Assembly: GCA_003868215.1 (NCBI GenBank)
Contig: QWDQ01000034.1
Span: 124,001-188,000, forward strand
Source of the DNA: Pseudophaeomoniella oleicola
Lineage: Eukaryota > Ascomycota > Eurotiomycetes > Phaeomoniellales > Phaeomoniellaceae
Reading direction: 5' to 3'
DNA length: 64,000 nt
Shown here: positions 22,053 through 31,524 of the stretch, piece after piece
Layout: each line of letters begins with the position of its first letter
How positions within the stretch are numbered: the first letter of the stretch is position 1
Notes under the pieces: model-generated
What the model saw: only the letters and a program-made list of their open reading frames with translations
Database searches by the model: none
Told to the model about the DNA's origin: nothing
Translations under genes and position numbers: made by a program

Positions 22053-22883
22053 TTACGGTGCTTCTGGAACAGCCCGAGCAGCATTCCATCTCGTGAAGGC
22101 GGCTTTGACGGACTGAAGATCGTTTCTGCTGATGAAATCGATCACATCGCCGTCGTTGCTCAAGTATCCGTCGACTTCGTCTTCGGTGATCCATCGGTAT
22201 GCTTGATGCTCTTGTTCGGATAGCTTGATGACCACGTCGAGCTCTTCGTCAACTTCGGCTTCAGCGTCTTTTTCTCCGCTGCTCAGGTTGCTCATGCCTC
22301 TTGCTGTTTTTGCTGCTGCTAACCGGCCTTGGATTTCCTCCACTTCGACCAGGAACGTGAATTTCCCCGTCCATCCTGACCTGCCCTTGCTCTCGACACC
22401 TTCGACTTGAGCTTCAGACCCAGATCCAGACCCAGAGCCGACGATGGGGAAGCGATTCCAAGCTGTTTCGGCCCAGCCTTCGATGACCTGCAGAAGACCG
22501 ACTAGCGATGCCTTCTTCTGCCATTCGTGATAGTACACGACATCGACGACCTTTGATACGTGCAGTCCAGTCTCCTCGAAGACTTCGCGTTTACAGGCAG
22601 AGATGATGTCCGGATCTGCACGGGCCCCTGGTCCTTGTTTCGGGTCGGGGACTTCGTCCACACCGCCACCAGGGATGTCCCATTTGAGGCCGTGGGAGTC
22701 GGCTGGAGCGCGCTGTAAGACGAGAGCGGCAGGACGGCCGGAAGAGGAAGATCGTAAACCTTGGATCTTGGGGTTGGGATGGATTACGATGCCTCCGACA
22801 CCGAGTTTGGCAGGGAGATCAGGGCTGGTGGCCCGGAAGGTGGCGAGGGGAAGGCTGAATGATGAGAATGATGGAAGGGCCAT
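22053..22883 (-). CDS. Nudix hydrolase with an expanded Nudix box
   Basis: Single exon, 276 residues. Nudix enzymes cleave nucleoside diphosphates linked to another moiety, with metal bound by the box Glu residues. The box is at about residues 70-107: WDIPGGG and then REVFEETGL, the full catalytic half. The spacing between them is longer than the standard G-x5-E-x7-REUXEEXGU by roughly a dozen residues (EVPDPKQGPGARADPD). A second, Gly/Ser-rich insertion (SGSGSGSEA, about residues 150-158) interrupts the later strands, and an acidic segment precedes the last helix (about residues 205-222). The C-terminal block YRWITEDEVDGY is usual for the NTP-pyrophosphohydrolase type. The substrate cannot be told. 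No targeting signal is obvious. Confidence 0.85.
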   Translation of the reverse strand: MALPSFSSFSLPLATFRATSPDLPAKLGVGGIVIHPNPKIQGLRSSSSGRPAALVLQRAPADSHGLKWDIPGGGVDEVPDPKQGPGARADPDIISACKREVFEETGLHVSKVVDVVYYHEWQKKASLVGLLQVIEGWAETAWNRFPIVGSGSGSGSEAQVEGVESKGRSGWTGKFTFLVEVEEIQGRLAAAKTARGMSNLSSGEKDAEAEVDEELDVVIKLSEQEHQAYRWITEDEVDGYLSNDGDVIDFISRNDLQSVKAAFTRWNAARAVPEAP

Positions 22884-23808
22884 CGGGTTTGTGGTACTTG
22901 GAACAAGAGCCTTTGTAGGTGAGTAGATATCGGAGAGATTAATGAGGACGTAGGTCCAATTTCATCCCATACACTGCTCTCTCAGCGTGGAGATTCAGGT
23001 AGCTCGGTCTCATACAAACTCGTCCCAGGCTGCTGCGTGGCCTAATGGACTACGAAGAAAGGACAACGAGGCTGCAAAGAGACCTCAATTTTGGATATGT
23101 GACACAATCGTACAGATATTCCCCATGTGTAGATAACTAGGTACCTGTAAATCTATCAGGCTGTATCTGTCAGCAAAAAGATTCAGAATTATGAGTTGTT
23201 TCACGAATGATACTGTACAAGAAGCATAGGTACGGTATGTATGATTTATACAGTATCATTTACAACACACGAACAAACACATCGTCTTCTTCTCTCAATA
23301 AAACAACCTCCACGGACCAATAACAGTGTCGTCAACAACAATACTCTGGAGTTCCAAAGAGGAAGTTTAGACATAGATATAATCTCTCATTGTCTATCTC
23401 CTTTACCTACTCTACTCTCAATCCACATACCCACACACTTCTTCTTCCGCGATCTCTTGCCTTTTCCCCTGTCTGAAGAGATTTGCGAATTTCTTCAACA
23501 CCAGGGGTCGGGGCTGAGCTACTGGCAAAGTCACATTGCATATAGGAGACTCAAGCAAGGCTGGTCATCATTCGAAAAGGGCAGTGGGTTGCTGTAGAGG
23601 CACAGGCACTACAGTTGGCTGATATCGTATCACATAACGACTCAGCCTTACCCGGACTTCCTTGGCCAGACCTCTTTCGCGAGGACTCTCCTTTTACAAA
23701 TCTACCTAGCAAGGCTAGTTTGATCTTCTTTACGGCATCTTGAATATTGGGTCCAGATTTTTATTTGCTTTACTTTCCTTTTGGGGGAGACCGAGAGAGA
23801 AATCTGCC
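22884..23808. promoter_or_regulatory. Divergent promoter region, Nudix / EXPERA gene
   Basis: 925 bp, no gene. A/T-rich middle (about 23150-23350) and a CT-rich section before the plus-strand start. Confidence 0.5.
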
Positions 23809-24607
23809 ATGCCGACATCGATATGGACTCGGAAACGTGATTTGTTATATCTGATCTTCTTCATCATACATCCGATTGTAATATTCAGTGAGTTATTCCA
23901 TTGCTCAGTCTCTTTGCTCCCTTTTCAACCCGTAATCCCTGTATATCGCCTTTTATCTCATGCCTTGGGTGAAGCAATAACCAACAAGGAGCTGATCGGG
24001 AACAGGTAATGATATTGCTCCGCTGTATCCTGCCAACATCAAACCAGCATTCGTGACCGTTATTCAGAACTTCTATGTCACCAACTATAAGGATAAGTTC
24101 TTTATTGATCCCCCGGCATGGTTTACTTCGTACATCTTCGCCGAGCTTGTATATCATGTGCCGCTGAGCCTGTGGGCAATCGGCGGTCTACTAAAAGGCA
24201 CGTAGGTCCTGTTGGCAATTGTCCAATGCTGGCAAGACTATCCTAAGAGGCGGTCATGGGCTGACTAAAACGATATAGATAAGCCTTCCGTACCTTTACA
24301 TCTCCTGGTCTGGGCCATCAAGACGGGTGTGACCACATGGACCTGCCTTGTGGAAATGTGGGATTGGAGGCATATCAGCCACCAAGAGAAAATTGCCTTG
24401 ACCCAATTGTATGCGCCATATCTGGCACTTGGTGAGTCACAATGGAACTGGGGCCTGCAAGAAGGAGTAAGTGAAGCTGACGAGTGTGCAGCCATTGGGA
24501 TGGGTCTTGACATGTTCGTCAGGCTCAAAAGGAGGCTGGAGGAAGCAGATACGGGCCGGGCCCAGGCGACACCCGGCGCAGGTGTTGAGAGCTCAAAGGA
24601 CAAGTAA
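23809..24607 (+). CDS. EXPERA-domain membrane protein (TMEM97/sigma-2 receptor-like)
   Basis: Three exons, 23809-23887, 24006-24197 and 24279-24607, 199 residues. EXPERA proteins are four-span ER membrane proteins related to emopamil-binding sterol isomerase; TMEM97 homologues affect sterol traffic. Blocks seen: LLYLIFFIIHPIVIF (span 1), the motif IDPPAWFTSYIFAELVYH with the typical Pro-Pro-x-Trp-Phe, LSLWAIGGLLK, and VPLHLLVWAIKTGVTTWTCLVE. The charged C-terminal about 70 residues (EESQ-like, then ADTGRAQATPGAG) are outside the membrane. The second intron (24198-24278) must start with GC: the frame only closes as LLKD-KPSVPLHLL using AG|GCACGT, with branch CTGACTAA and acceptor ATATAG. The first intron (23888-24005) has a normal GTGAGT donor. 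Confidence 0.85.
24198..24278 (+). other. Probable GC-AG intron
   Basis: 81 nt, donor AG|GCACGT, branch region CTGACTAA about 24261-24268, acceptor TAG at 24276-24278. No GT donor nearby gives the frame needed to join LLLK to DKPSVPL; the nearest GT at 24202 leads to a stop. Confidence 0.7.
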
Positions 24608-25344
24608 TCGCTCTTGCATAACTTGTGCGTGGGTGTGGGTAAGCATTGTGTACATAGGCTTCAATCCAACGCTGGTTTGCAGCTCTAATTCCACTTGGCT
24701 ATTTCCCGAGGGATCTGCCATAGTACCAACCCTCCTCGGCGGGACGCTTTCGTCACAATACCAAGATCGGAGCAGTGTGACGGCGGGTAGTATGGTGGTA
24801 GAAGTTTTCTAGAAAATGGATCATTGGGCATCAACCTTGTCGGAAACAGCATTGAGGTGAAGAAAGGGGAAAGTGAAGATCATCGAGATAGGCGTGTTGT
24901 GCTTGGGCAGCAAGATCATGGATGGGGACTCTGGCAATGGAATTGTTTAGTTCATGTGAGATTTAGGGTTGGCAATCCCCTCCGCTTCAGAGGTTCCAGA
25001 TCTTGAGAGAGTCAATGCAGTCATCAACGAATTACCTGCGAGAGCCATACGGATAGAAAGAGGAAGCGAGTGGCTTGATAGAGATGGAAGGCAAACCATA
25101 GAATGAAGCAGATCAAGAGAATCGAATTCAATTCAACGGTCGATGGTCAACGAAAAGGAAAGGTAAGGCGCAATGGAGGGGTAATTCCTACCGTAAGGTA
25201 GGAAGAGGGTGGACACCAGCGTCATCGTCAGTGTCCGTTTACCTTTTGGGTAACGTTACCAGTAACTTTAGTTCAACTTGGTGCTTCCCCAAGGCTTTCT
25301 TCTTCGGTTATCATAATACCTACCTAACTCACACTTTAACAGCG

Positions 25345-25386
25345 CCTGAACCTGAACTTGAGCCTAAGCCTAAGCCTAAGCCTGAA
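25345..25386. repeat. Hexamer tandem repeat (CCTGAA / CCTAAG), about 7 units
   Basis: Seven adjacent 6-bp units: CCTGAA twice, CTTGAG, CCTAAG three times, CCTGAA. It is too short and too mixed to be a telomere remnant. Confidence 0.75.
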
Positions 25387-25450
25387 TCTTGGCTTGGATC
25401 ACTATTACTAGGTAAAAGTAAATAAAGACCACCATCATCCCATCTTCATT

Positions 25451-25657
25451 TCAAGCCCACGCTCCGTCTCCCTTTTCCAACTTCGCTTTTTTACCAGCCT
25501 TTTTATTTCTGTTTCTCACGTCTTTGACGTGGACACGATCTTGACGACCCAATTCACGATCGGTTTGAATTTTTTGCAATTTCTTGTTGAATTGCTTGTC
25601 TACAGCACAGCACAGTACAATATCTAGCGTCTCGGATTTCCTGTGAAAGTGTGGCAC
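25451..25657 (-). other. Possible 3' end of a small basic protein gene
   Basis: The frame ends with a Lys/Arg-rich helical stretch (FNKKLQKIQTDRELGRQDRV, then RNRNKKAGKKAKLEKGDG). It has codons that look coding, but no in-frame ATG follows the upstream TAG at about 25696, so a 5' exon would be needed, and I could not find one with matching phase between here and 25834. It could be a small ribosome-associated protein or chance. Confidence 0.25.
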
Positions 25658-25833
25658 CTGACGCGCATCGTCGTCCGTGCTTGCATCCCACTTCCACTAA
25701 TAGTCTGCACACACAGCCTGACTACAGCCATCGCAACATTCTTACTCAACCATCCGCTCTTCTTTGACCACGCAGTCGAACAAAGCGTCTGACTCTACAT
25801 ATCTCTTTGCACTGAGGTTCGTTGAAAGATAAG

Positions 25834-27349
25834 ATGGGCTCTCGCTACGGAGGGGATTTCCGTCGTTCAGACGATTGGACTGGCTCCCGAGGCGGTCCAC
25901 CTGCTCCCCCACGCTGGGATGCTGAGCGCTTTGTACGTGAGCGAGAAGGTCGAGTCAGAGCTGCGCCGCCGGTAGTCGAAAGAGAGAGATTTGAATTTGA
26001 GAAAGATCGCCTCCCTCGTGGAGGCGGCTTTGAAGAACGCTACTTTGCTGAGGAGCGGTATGGTCCTCCTGCCCGTCGTCCAGACAGGCGCTACTATGAA
26101 GAGGATACATTCGTCGAGACTCGCAGGCCCCCACCAGCCGATGCAATGATCCCATATAGACCACGCAGAGAAGAGCCGCCACGGCCCGGTCTATTGAGAC
26201 GCCAGTCGAGCTTAGACACCTTTGATCGCAGGCCCCACAGGCATTACGATGAATTTGACGATGCCAGAACCATAGCTGTCCCGCTCCCACCGCGTCGACC
26301 GTCTCCACCGCGATATGCACCCAGGTATTCAGAGAGAGATTTCGAAGAGATCAGAGTCGCTGAACCGGACTACTACGGAGATGAGGAGTTCCGCACCTTC
26401 AAAGAGCGCGAATGGCGAAGGACTAGAAGACGAAGCACCAGCAGTGAGGTCAGAGAAAGATTCTCCGAGGAGAATGTCAGTGAAGAAGCGCCATGGCCTC
26501 GTCGAGGCAAGACCAAGATGCCTAGATCTAAAATCCATTTAAAGGCTATCGTTGATCTTGGATATCCATTCGAGGAAGAGGTCGGTGCTCATGGGTGTGA
26601 ATGGCTGTTGATTATTCTGACATCTAGATAGGGCGAAACCATCGTCTTGCTGAAGGCTTTGAACAAACAGCAGATCGACCAAGTCATCGCTTTGAGCCAA
26701 GAGTATAAGGACCGGGAACAAGTGACGACAACCAGTGAGTATCTGATTCCGTGCATCCACCGTTCATGTACTGACTATGGCAGCGACGACAATACACGTG
26801 CTTGATCCGCCGCAACCGAGGGAGGAGGTCGTTACTGTGCCCATGTCAGAAGCCCCTAGATCTGTGAGGGAGTGGGACACCTTGAGAGTCGAGCCACGTG
26901 CGCCGTCTCCGACACGGACCCGACGGTCTCGCTCTCACCACTCACGTGCACGCTCCCGACGTGGTTCTTCGCCTGAAATGGTGGTCGAGAAGCGAGAAAT
27001 CATCCGTGAAGTGTCACCTGCTAGAACTGTGAGGACTCGTCGTCCATCTCGCTCCCGTGCTTCTTCCCCATCCATCCTTGAACGACGTGAGATTATCGAG
27101 ATCGATAATGGAGATGAATCCAACTCCGTCCATGCTGGACCACTGCCTCTCGTGCTGCAGGAGCGTCGTCGCAGGACAGAACGAGATCTCAAGGATGAAA
27201 TCCGAGCCCTGGAGGAGGAACGACGAGTCCTGCGCTATGAGCGGGGTACTCGAGACAGGGAGGTCATCATTGAACGGGAGCGTCCCGAGGAAGTCGTCGA
27301 AGTTAGAAAGGATAAGAAAGGTAGGATGAGCCTGGTTGTACCGAAATAA
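25834..27349 (+). CDS. Arg-rich DUF8035-like fungal protein
   Basis: Three exons, 25834-26580, 26632-26734 and 26784-27349, 471 residues. The first half is disordered and rich in Arg, Glu, Asp, Tyr and Pro (RERE, RRPDRRYYEE). A short folded module spans the first intron: MPRSKIHLKAIVDLGYPFEEE then GETIVLLKALNKQQIDQVIALSQEY, which I recall as the fungal DUF8035-type block; the name is from memory and unverified. The C-terminal part is again charged with RS/SR pairs and a coiled segment (RRRRTERDLKDEIRALEEER). Intron 1 (51 nt) has a weak GTCGGT donor but is needed to rejoin the module; intron 2 is 49 nt with GTGAGT. RS-like composition suggests RNA or chromatin contact, but no RNA-binding fold is seen. 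The ATG at 25834 is the first in frame. Confidence 0.8.
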
Positions 27350-28219
27350 GATGTCCTGATTAAGTGATATCAGCACCCCCTCCAGATCCAAGGCTTATTC
27401 GAGCCATGATGGCAACGCTCACTTGAAGACGCCAATCGAAGATGGACGTTACAACGGGACACCGCTCTACTCGCAACTCAATTGCATGAGGTTGGAGAAG
27501 ACATACATCTATGTGGCCTAGTACGACAGCGGGTTATGACAAAGGGAGGGATTCCATTTGGTTATTAGCCAACAATCTTCTTGGGAAGACCGAGGGCAGT
27601 GATATTGAAGCCGATGTTTCGCAAGGATGGTGAGCTATGGCTAGGTAATATTCTCCTTGGTGCCCTGGATTGGTCAATGCTCATTGCAAGTCGATGTGCT
27701 CTAGGTAAATGACAGAGGTGATCATCTGGGGACAGACACATGGACAGATTGCCAGGGAGTTTTACGAATTTCTTATCAAGTGGATAGATTCAACTATCTC
27801 ATCTTCTATAGCATCAGCGTTGAGCTCAGGCAGTTTCTGTGAGAATGACTAGTATCCTTTTGATTATTGACTCTTCAGGGTCTGCACCGAAAATACCATG
27901 TTGAAAAGGTATTGATTGATAGCAGCATGTGAGTTATGGCGAGGAAGACAGACGTACTCGGTATAATTAAATTAATAGTATCTTGTCTGGGGGTTGACTA
28001 GCGCCGCAGTGACCCGCTAGACCTTCCTCGCAGAAGTGAAACGGAGCATGTGCTGTAACTTACCCCGGAGAGCTTGGGGCTTATCCCTTTCATATGTCAA
28101 CAACAGCCCCCATCACTGTATCTAGGCCGCATATCTAGCACATAGTTGGCCCTCCCTGTCCCATCCGGCTCCAGTCAATCTGCCTCTCTCCTCTGTCATA
28201 GACGTGCTGTACAGCAGCC
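27350..28219. other. Intergenic, tandem genes
   Basis: 870 bp holding the 3' UTR of the Arg-rich gene and the promoter of GVP36. No gene seen. Confidence 0.5.
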
Positions 28220-29403
28220 ATGGATAAAGTCCAAGCTTTTGGAAAGAACATTAGGTACGTTTTGGAACCTAGTGCGAATGCTGCGCTGCGCTCTGTCTGC
28301 GTATTCGATCTGGCCATGACTGATGACGAGGCAGTTCTACCTTCACCCCTTTTGCAGCTAGGACCCAGCAATATGTCAAGGAACAGCTTGGTCAAGCAGA
28401 GGAGAAGGTACCGCGACGATGGAACGGCTTTTCTTCTCGTTACGTTGATGTTAACAATGCGCTAGACACAACTGCCGAATGATTACATCGAGCTTGAGAA
28501 AAGAGTCGATGCATTGAAACTAGTACACCAGAAGCTCCTCCAGGTCACGTAAGTCAATCACTTCTGCCATACCAAGGCCGTATACTAAGTCTGACAGCTC
28601 TCAATACTCCAATGAAGCTTACGATTACCCTCCCAACATCCGTGAATCGTTCAACGACCTTGGCCGCACCATCTCTGAAAAGGTCACTCTCCTCTCGCAT
28701 GCCTCCTCGCCAGGCGAAGCTGCGGCAGCAATGACTGCTCCTCCTTCTGCCAAACCACAACCTAAGACCTTTAACCATGCGATCGCAAGAGCGTCACTTT
28801 CTGGCTCTCAGCTTCTACACCAGACCAACACCGATGGTGCTGGTGAAGACCCATTGGCTGCTGCCCTGGAGAAATACGCACTTGCAGAAGAGAAAGTAGG
28901 AGAGGCCCGTCTCGCACAAGATGCTCAAATTCAATCCCGATTCCTGGCCGGATGGAGTACTACGCTCAACACCAACCTTATGTTCGCTCAAAAGGCACGA
29001 AAGGCTGTGGAGAATAGCAGACTCATGCTGGATAGCATCAAAGCTTCCAAGAGGAGCAGTGCTATGGGTAGGGGAATGAATCCGGATGATGAGATAGCTC
29101 TTAGTGACGATGCTCGTGCAGAGATCGAGGCCGCCGAAGATGAGTTTGTCAGCCAAACCGAGGAAGCGGTTGGAGTTATGAAAAATGTAAGTTGAACCAT
29201 CATGAAGTGATCACCACGTTTGACGCTGACGGTTGCAGGTCCTTGATACCCCTGAACCTCTTCGCAATCTCGCAGACTTGATCGCTGCTCAATTGGAATA
29301 TCACAAGAAGTCCTACGAGATTCTGAGCGAGCTTGCACCTGTTATCGATGGACTTCAGGTTGATCAGGAAGCGAAGTACCGTCAAAGCCGAGAAGCTGCT
29401 TGA
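28220..29403 (+). CDS. GVP36: BAR-domain Golgi-vesicle protein Gvp36
   Basis: Five exons, 28220-28254, 28335-28407, 28466-28548, 28598-29186 and 29239-29403, 314 residues (yeast Gvp36 is 326). It is a BAR-domain protein acting on curved membranes in endocytosis and vacuole shape. The spliced N-terminus is MDKVQAFGKNI-SSTFTPFAARTQQYVKEQLGQ, then TQLPNDYIELEKRVDALKLVHQKLLQVT and SQYSNEAYDYPPNI, all typical. The rest is three long helices (KYALAEEKVGEARLAQDAQI; ISLVQTEE-like acidic stretch before VMKNVLDTPEPLRNLADL). For intron 1 I choose acceptor GGCAG (28334), which gives TPFAAR; a nearer TAG acceptor at about 28362 would drop the conserved PFAAR. Introns are 80, 58, 49 and 52 nt. Confidence 0.92.
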
Positions 29404-30082
29404 GTGTTTCGATACGCCTGACAATTGTTGATTGAGTCCGGAGGGAATTCTAGCATCTTGATCATAATGTTTACATTTTATACAGGAGGACTTGATACTG
29501 ATATTGAACCTGAAGTAGATGCCCCTGAATGCAGCGCGTTGGGGACAGAAGTATGCTAGTCTTCAAGCACTTGGCGAGGGTGATAGTATCTCAAGTTGTC
29601 CAATATGTCTTTCCAATACATTCCCGTACTGTGGTATTAACAATCCCGGCCCATCACAGACTTCGTTCGTAATTAGGCGTTGATAAATCATGTTCTGTTA
29701 TGCTCAAGGAAGATCCTCGGAAAGTTCCGCCATCCTAATTAAGGCAGCTTCCGCGGCCCATCTCTTAGCTTCGTCTTCTTCGTCATTGCGACCGTAGAGA
29801 ACAACAATTTCAAAGGTCAAACCCTCCATCGACGATACCGTTACTTCATTAACTCTGAATCAAAGGAATCACAATTACGCCTGACTAGAAGCCCGACAGT
29901 ATTGCGCCAACGGGCTTGTGCTTTCTGCCATCTTTCACCCTCGTCGTTGACTTACAGCAACCTCGAAAGAGCAATCCCTTCACGAAATCGAGTGACTACG
30001 ACTGATTGAGCGCGAGCAGCGGCCTTTGTTTGAAACAAGACTTTGAATCTCTGGAAGAAGACTCGCATACAAAATATACAAG
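29404..30082. other. Intergenic, tandem genes
   Basis: 679 bp with the GVP36 3' UTR and the VMA9 promoter. No gene seen. Confidence 0.5.
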
Positions 30083-31004
30083 ATGGCAAATGGGTACGTC
30101 CGTCCTCCCATGTACAATCCCCATGCGCATGCATTCGGTCCACGGAATCCCCGTCGTCCTCCCGTGGGATTGATGGGCATGTTCCCACCACCTCCAGCGA
30201 CACCACCACAAGAGCCAAAGGAGCCCACTTTTTGTCTTTTTCCGTCGAGAAACAATGGAGCTGGGACAAGTCGTGCGGGTTACGGGCAGCCGTCTCCAGA
30301 GCAGATCTTCGGGCTTCATCGTTTCGATGATGGCATGAGTCGACCAGGCGATGGTCCGAATATAGCAGACAGGATGTTGTTGAAAATGATGGAGAAGTCG
30401 AGAGAGGTGGACGAAATGGTTCTGAGTCTCTTGACTCGGGTCTTCAAGTCCATCCGCGCAGCCTCAGCCACAATATCCTCCTCTTCGTCTTCCTTGTGGT
30501 CACGCTCGATACCACGAGGACAGGCGCAGACACAAGCACAGAGTCATCTATCTTTTGGGAACAATTCTGATTGGGTACAAATACTGACCGATGTCTGGAT
30601 ACAAAATAGCTGGTCGATCTTCATCGGGCTCGCTGTCGTTGTTGCCATGAGCGTTGCCGCGTGGTTTTTGAGTCCGAAGGGAAACAATCAGACGTAAGTC
30701 TTCATATCTATCTTCTTCAGGTCATCGAGGGCACACCGTTCACTAACACTCATTCGATCAGTGTTTGGAGATCAACCTTGATCCTATCTATTGCAAGCTG
30801 CTACATCATGTGGGGTGAGTCCTTTTTCGCCTTCCTACACCTCTACCTTCCCCTTCAGGGTGTCTCCCCCATCGGAAATCTTCATTCACTAACCCTGGCC
30901 TTCCTCCCTCTCTCTTTTCAGCAATCGTATTCCTAGCACAGCTAAATCCTCTCATCGAACCGAAACGAAGCAACTTGAGACCGGGATACCTAGAGCAGGA
31001 GTAA
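30083..31004 (+). CDS. VMA9: V-type ATPase V0 subunit e (Vma9)
   Basis: Four exons, 30083-30093, 30610-30693, 30762-30814 and 30922-31004, 76 residues. Subunit e is a small two-span membrane protein of the V0 sector needed for vacuolar proton-pump assembly. The spliced product starts MANG then WSIFIGLAVVVAMSVAAWF (span 1), LSPKGNNQTVWRSTLIL, SCYIMWAIVFLAQLNPLIEP (span 2) and ends RRS-like KRSNLRPGYLEQE, matching yeast Vma9 in order and length (73). Exon 1 is only 11 nt. The first intron (30094-30609) is unusual: 516 nt, in frame and without a stop, so a retained form would be a 248-residue protein with about 172 extra residues (see findings). The other introns (68 and 107 nt) are ordinary. 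Confidence 0.93.
30094..30609 (+). other. VMA9: In-frame, stop-free first intron of VMA9
   Basis: Donor GTACGT, branch ATACTGAC at 30581-30588 and acceptor AAATAG make a good spliceosomal intron. Its 516 nt are 172 codons with no stop in the frame of exon 1 and exon 2. The translation is Pro/His-rich at first (RPPMYNPHAHAFGPRNPRRP), then has a helical block (ADRMLLKMMEKSREVDEMVL and LLTRVFKSIRAA) and a Ser run. Confidence 0.85.
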
Positions 31005-31524
31005 GCCCGCGTCGTTCGTTGTATGAGCGTGAATGGACTTGTGTATATTCGGATCGGTGGAAGTACTTTTTCCTTTCCAGGTACATAGGTACCTCGTATA
31101 GTTTGGCTTTTTTATATATATCAACAATGGCTACATTTACTGTTGTGTGTATCTTTAATCTTTCTGATTGAACGTTGGTTTGAAGGGCGAATTAAAGAGA
31201 GAGAGAGAGCGCCAAAGAATAAGGCCTCCCTCCTCCTTTTCAAAGAGCGTGGGATAAGAAAAAGAAATCTGTTGCTGTTCACCAGGCTACTAAAGTATCT
31301 CCTATCGTATTCCCTCTTAGAGAAAGAGAGAGAGCGTATGTGTGTGATTTGCATAAAGTAAAACGGAAAGGTTGGGAAAGGTTGATAGTAATATACAATA
31401 TCAGTTCTTCGATTGGTCCTTTCATCTCATACTGTTTACATTTGACCACGTCTCCTCTCTCTCATGGTTCAAATATCATTTGTTCCCCATGGCTATCACA
31501 TAATCAACGCCATCGTCATAATCA
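31005..31524. other. Intergenic, convergent 3' ends
   Basis: 520 bp between the VMA9 and HAUS6-like stops, with GA/TC-rich stretches at about 31196-31210 and 31320-31335. No gene seen. Confidence 0.5.

Larger units (their letters stand above)
24608..25833. other. Intergenic with one doubtful small reading frame
   Basis: 1.23 kb between the EXPERA gene and the Arg-rich gene. It contains a hexamer repeat at 25345-25386 and a minus-strand basic reading frame at 25451-25657 listed separately. I see no other gene. Confidence 0.5.

Noticed and set aside
25345-25386. CCTAAG-type repeats as an internal telomere
   Set aside because: Unit differs from the fungal TTAGGG telomere, only seven mixed units, and no subtelomeric context.
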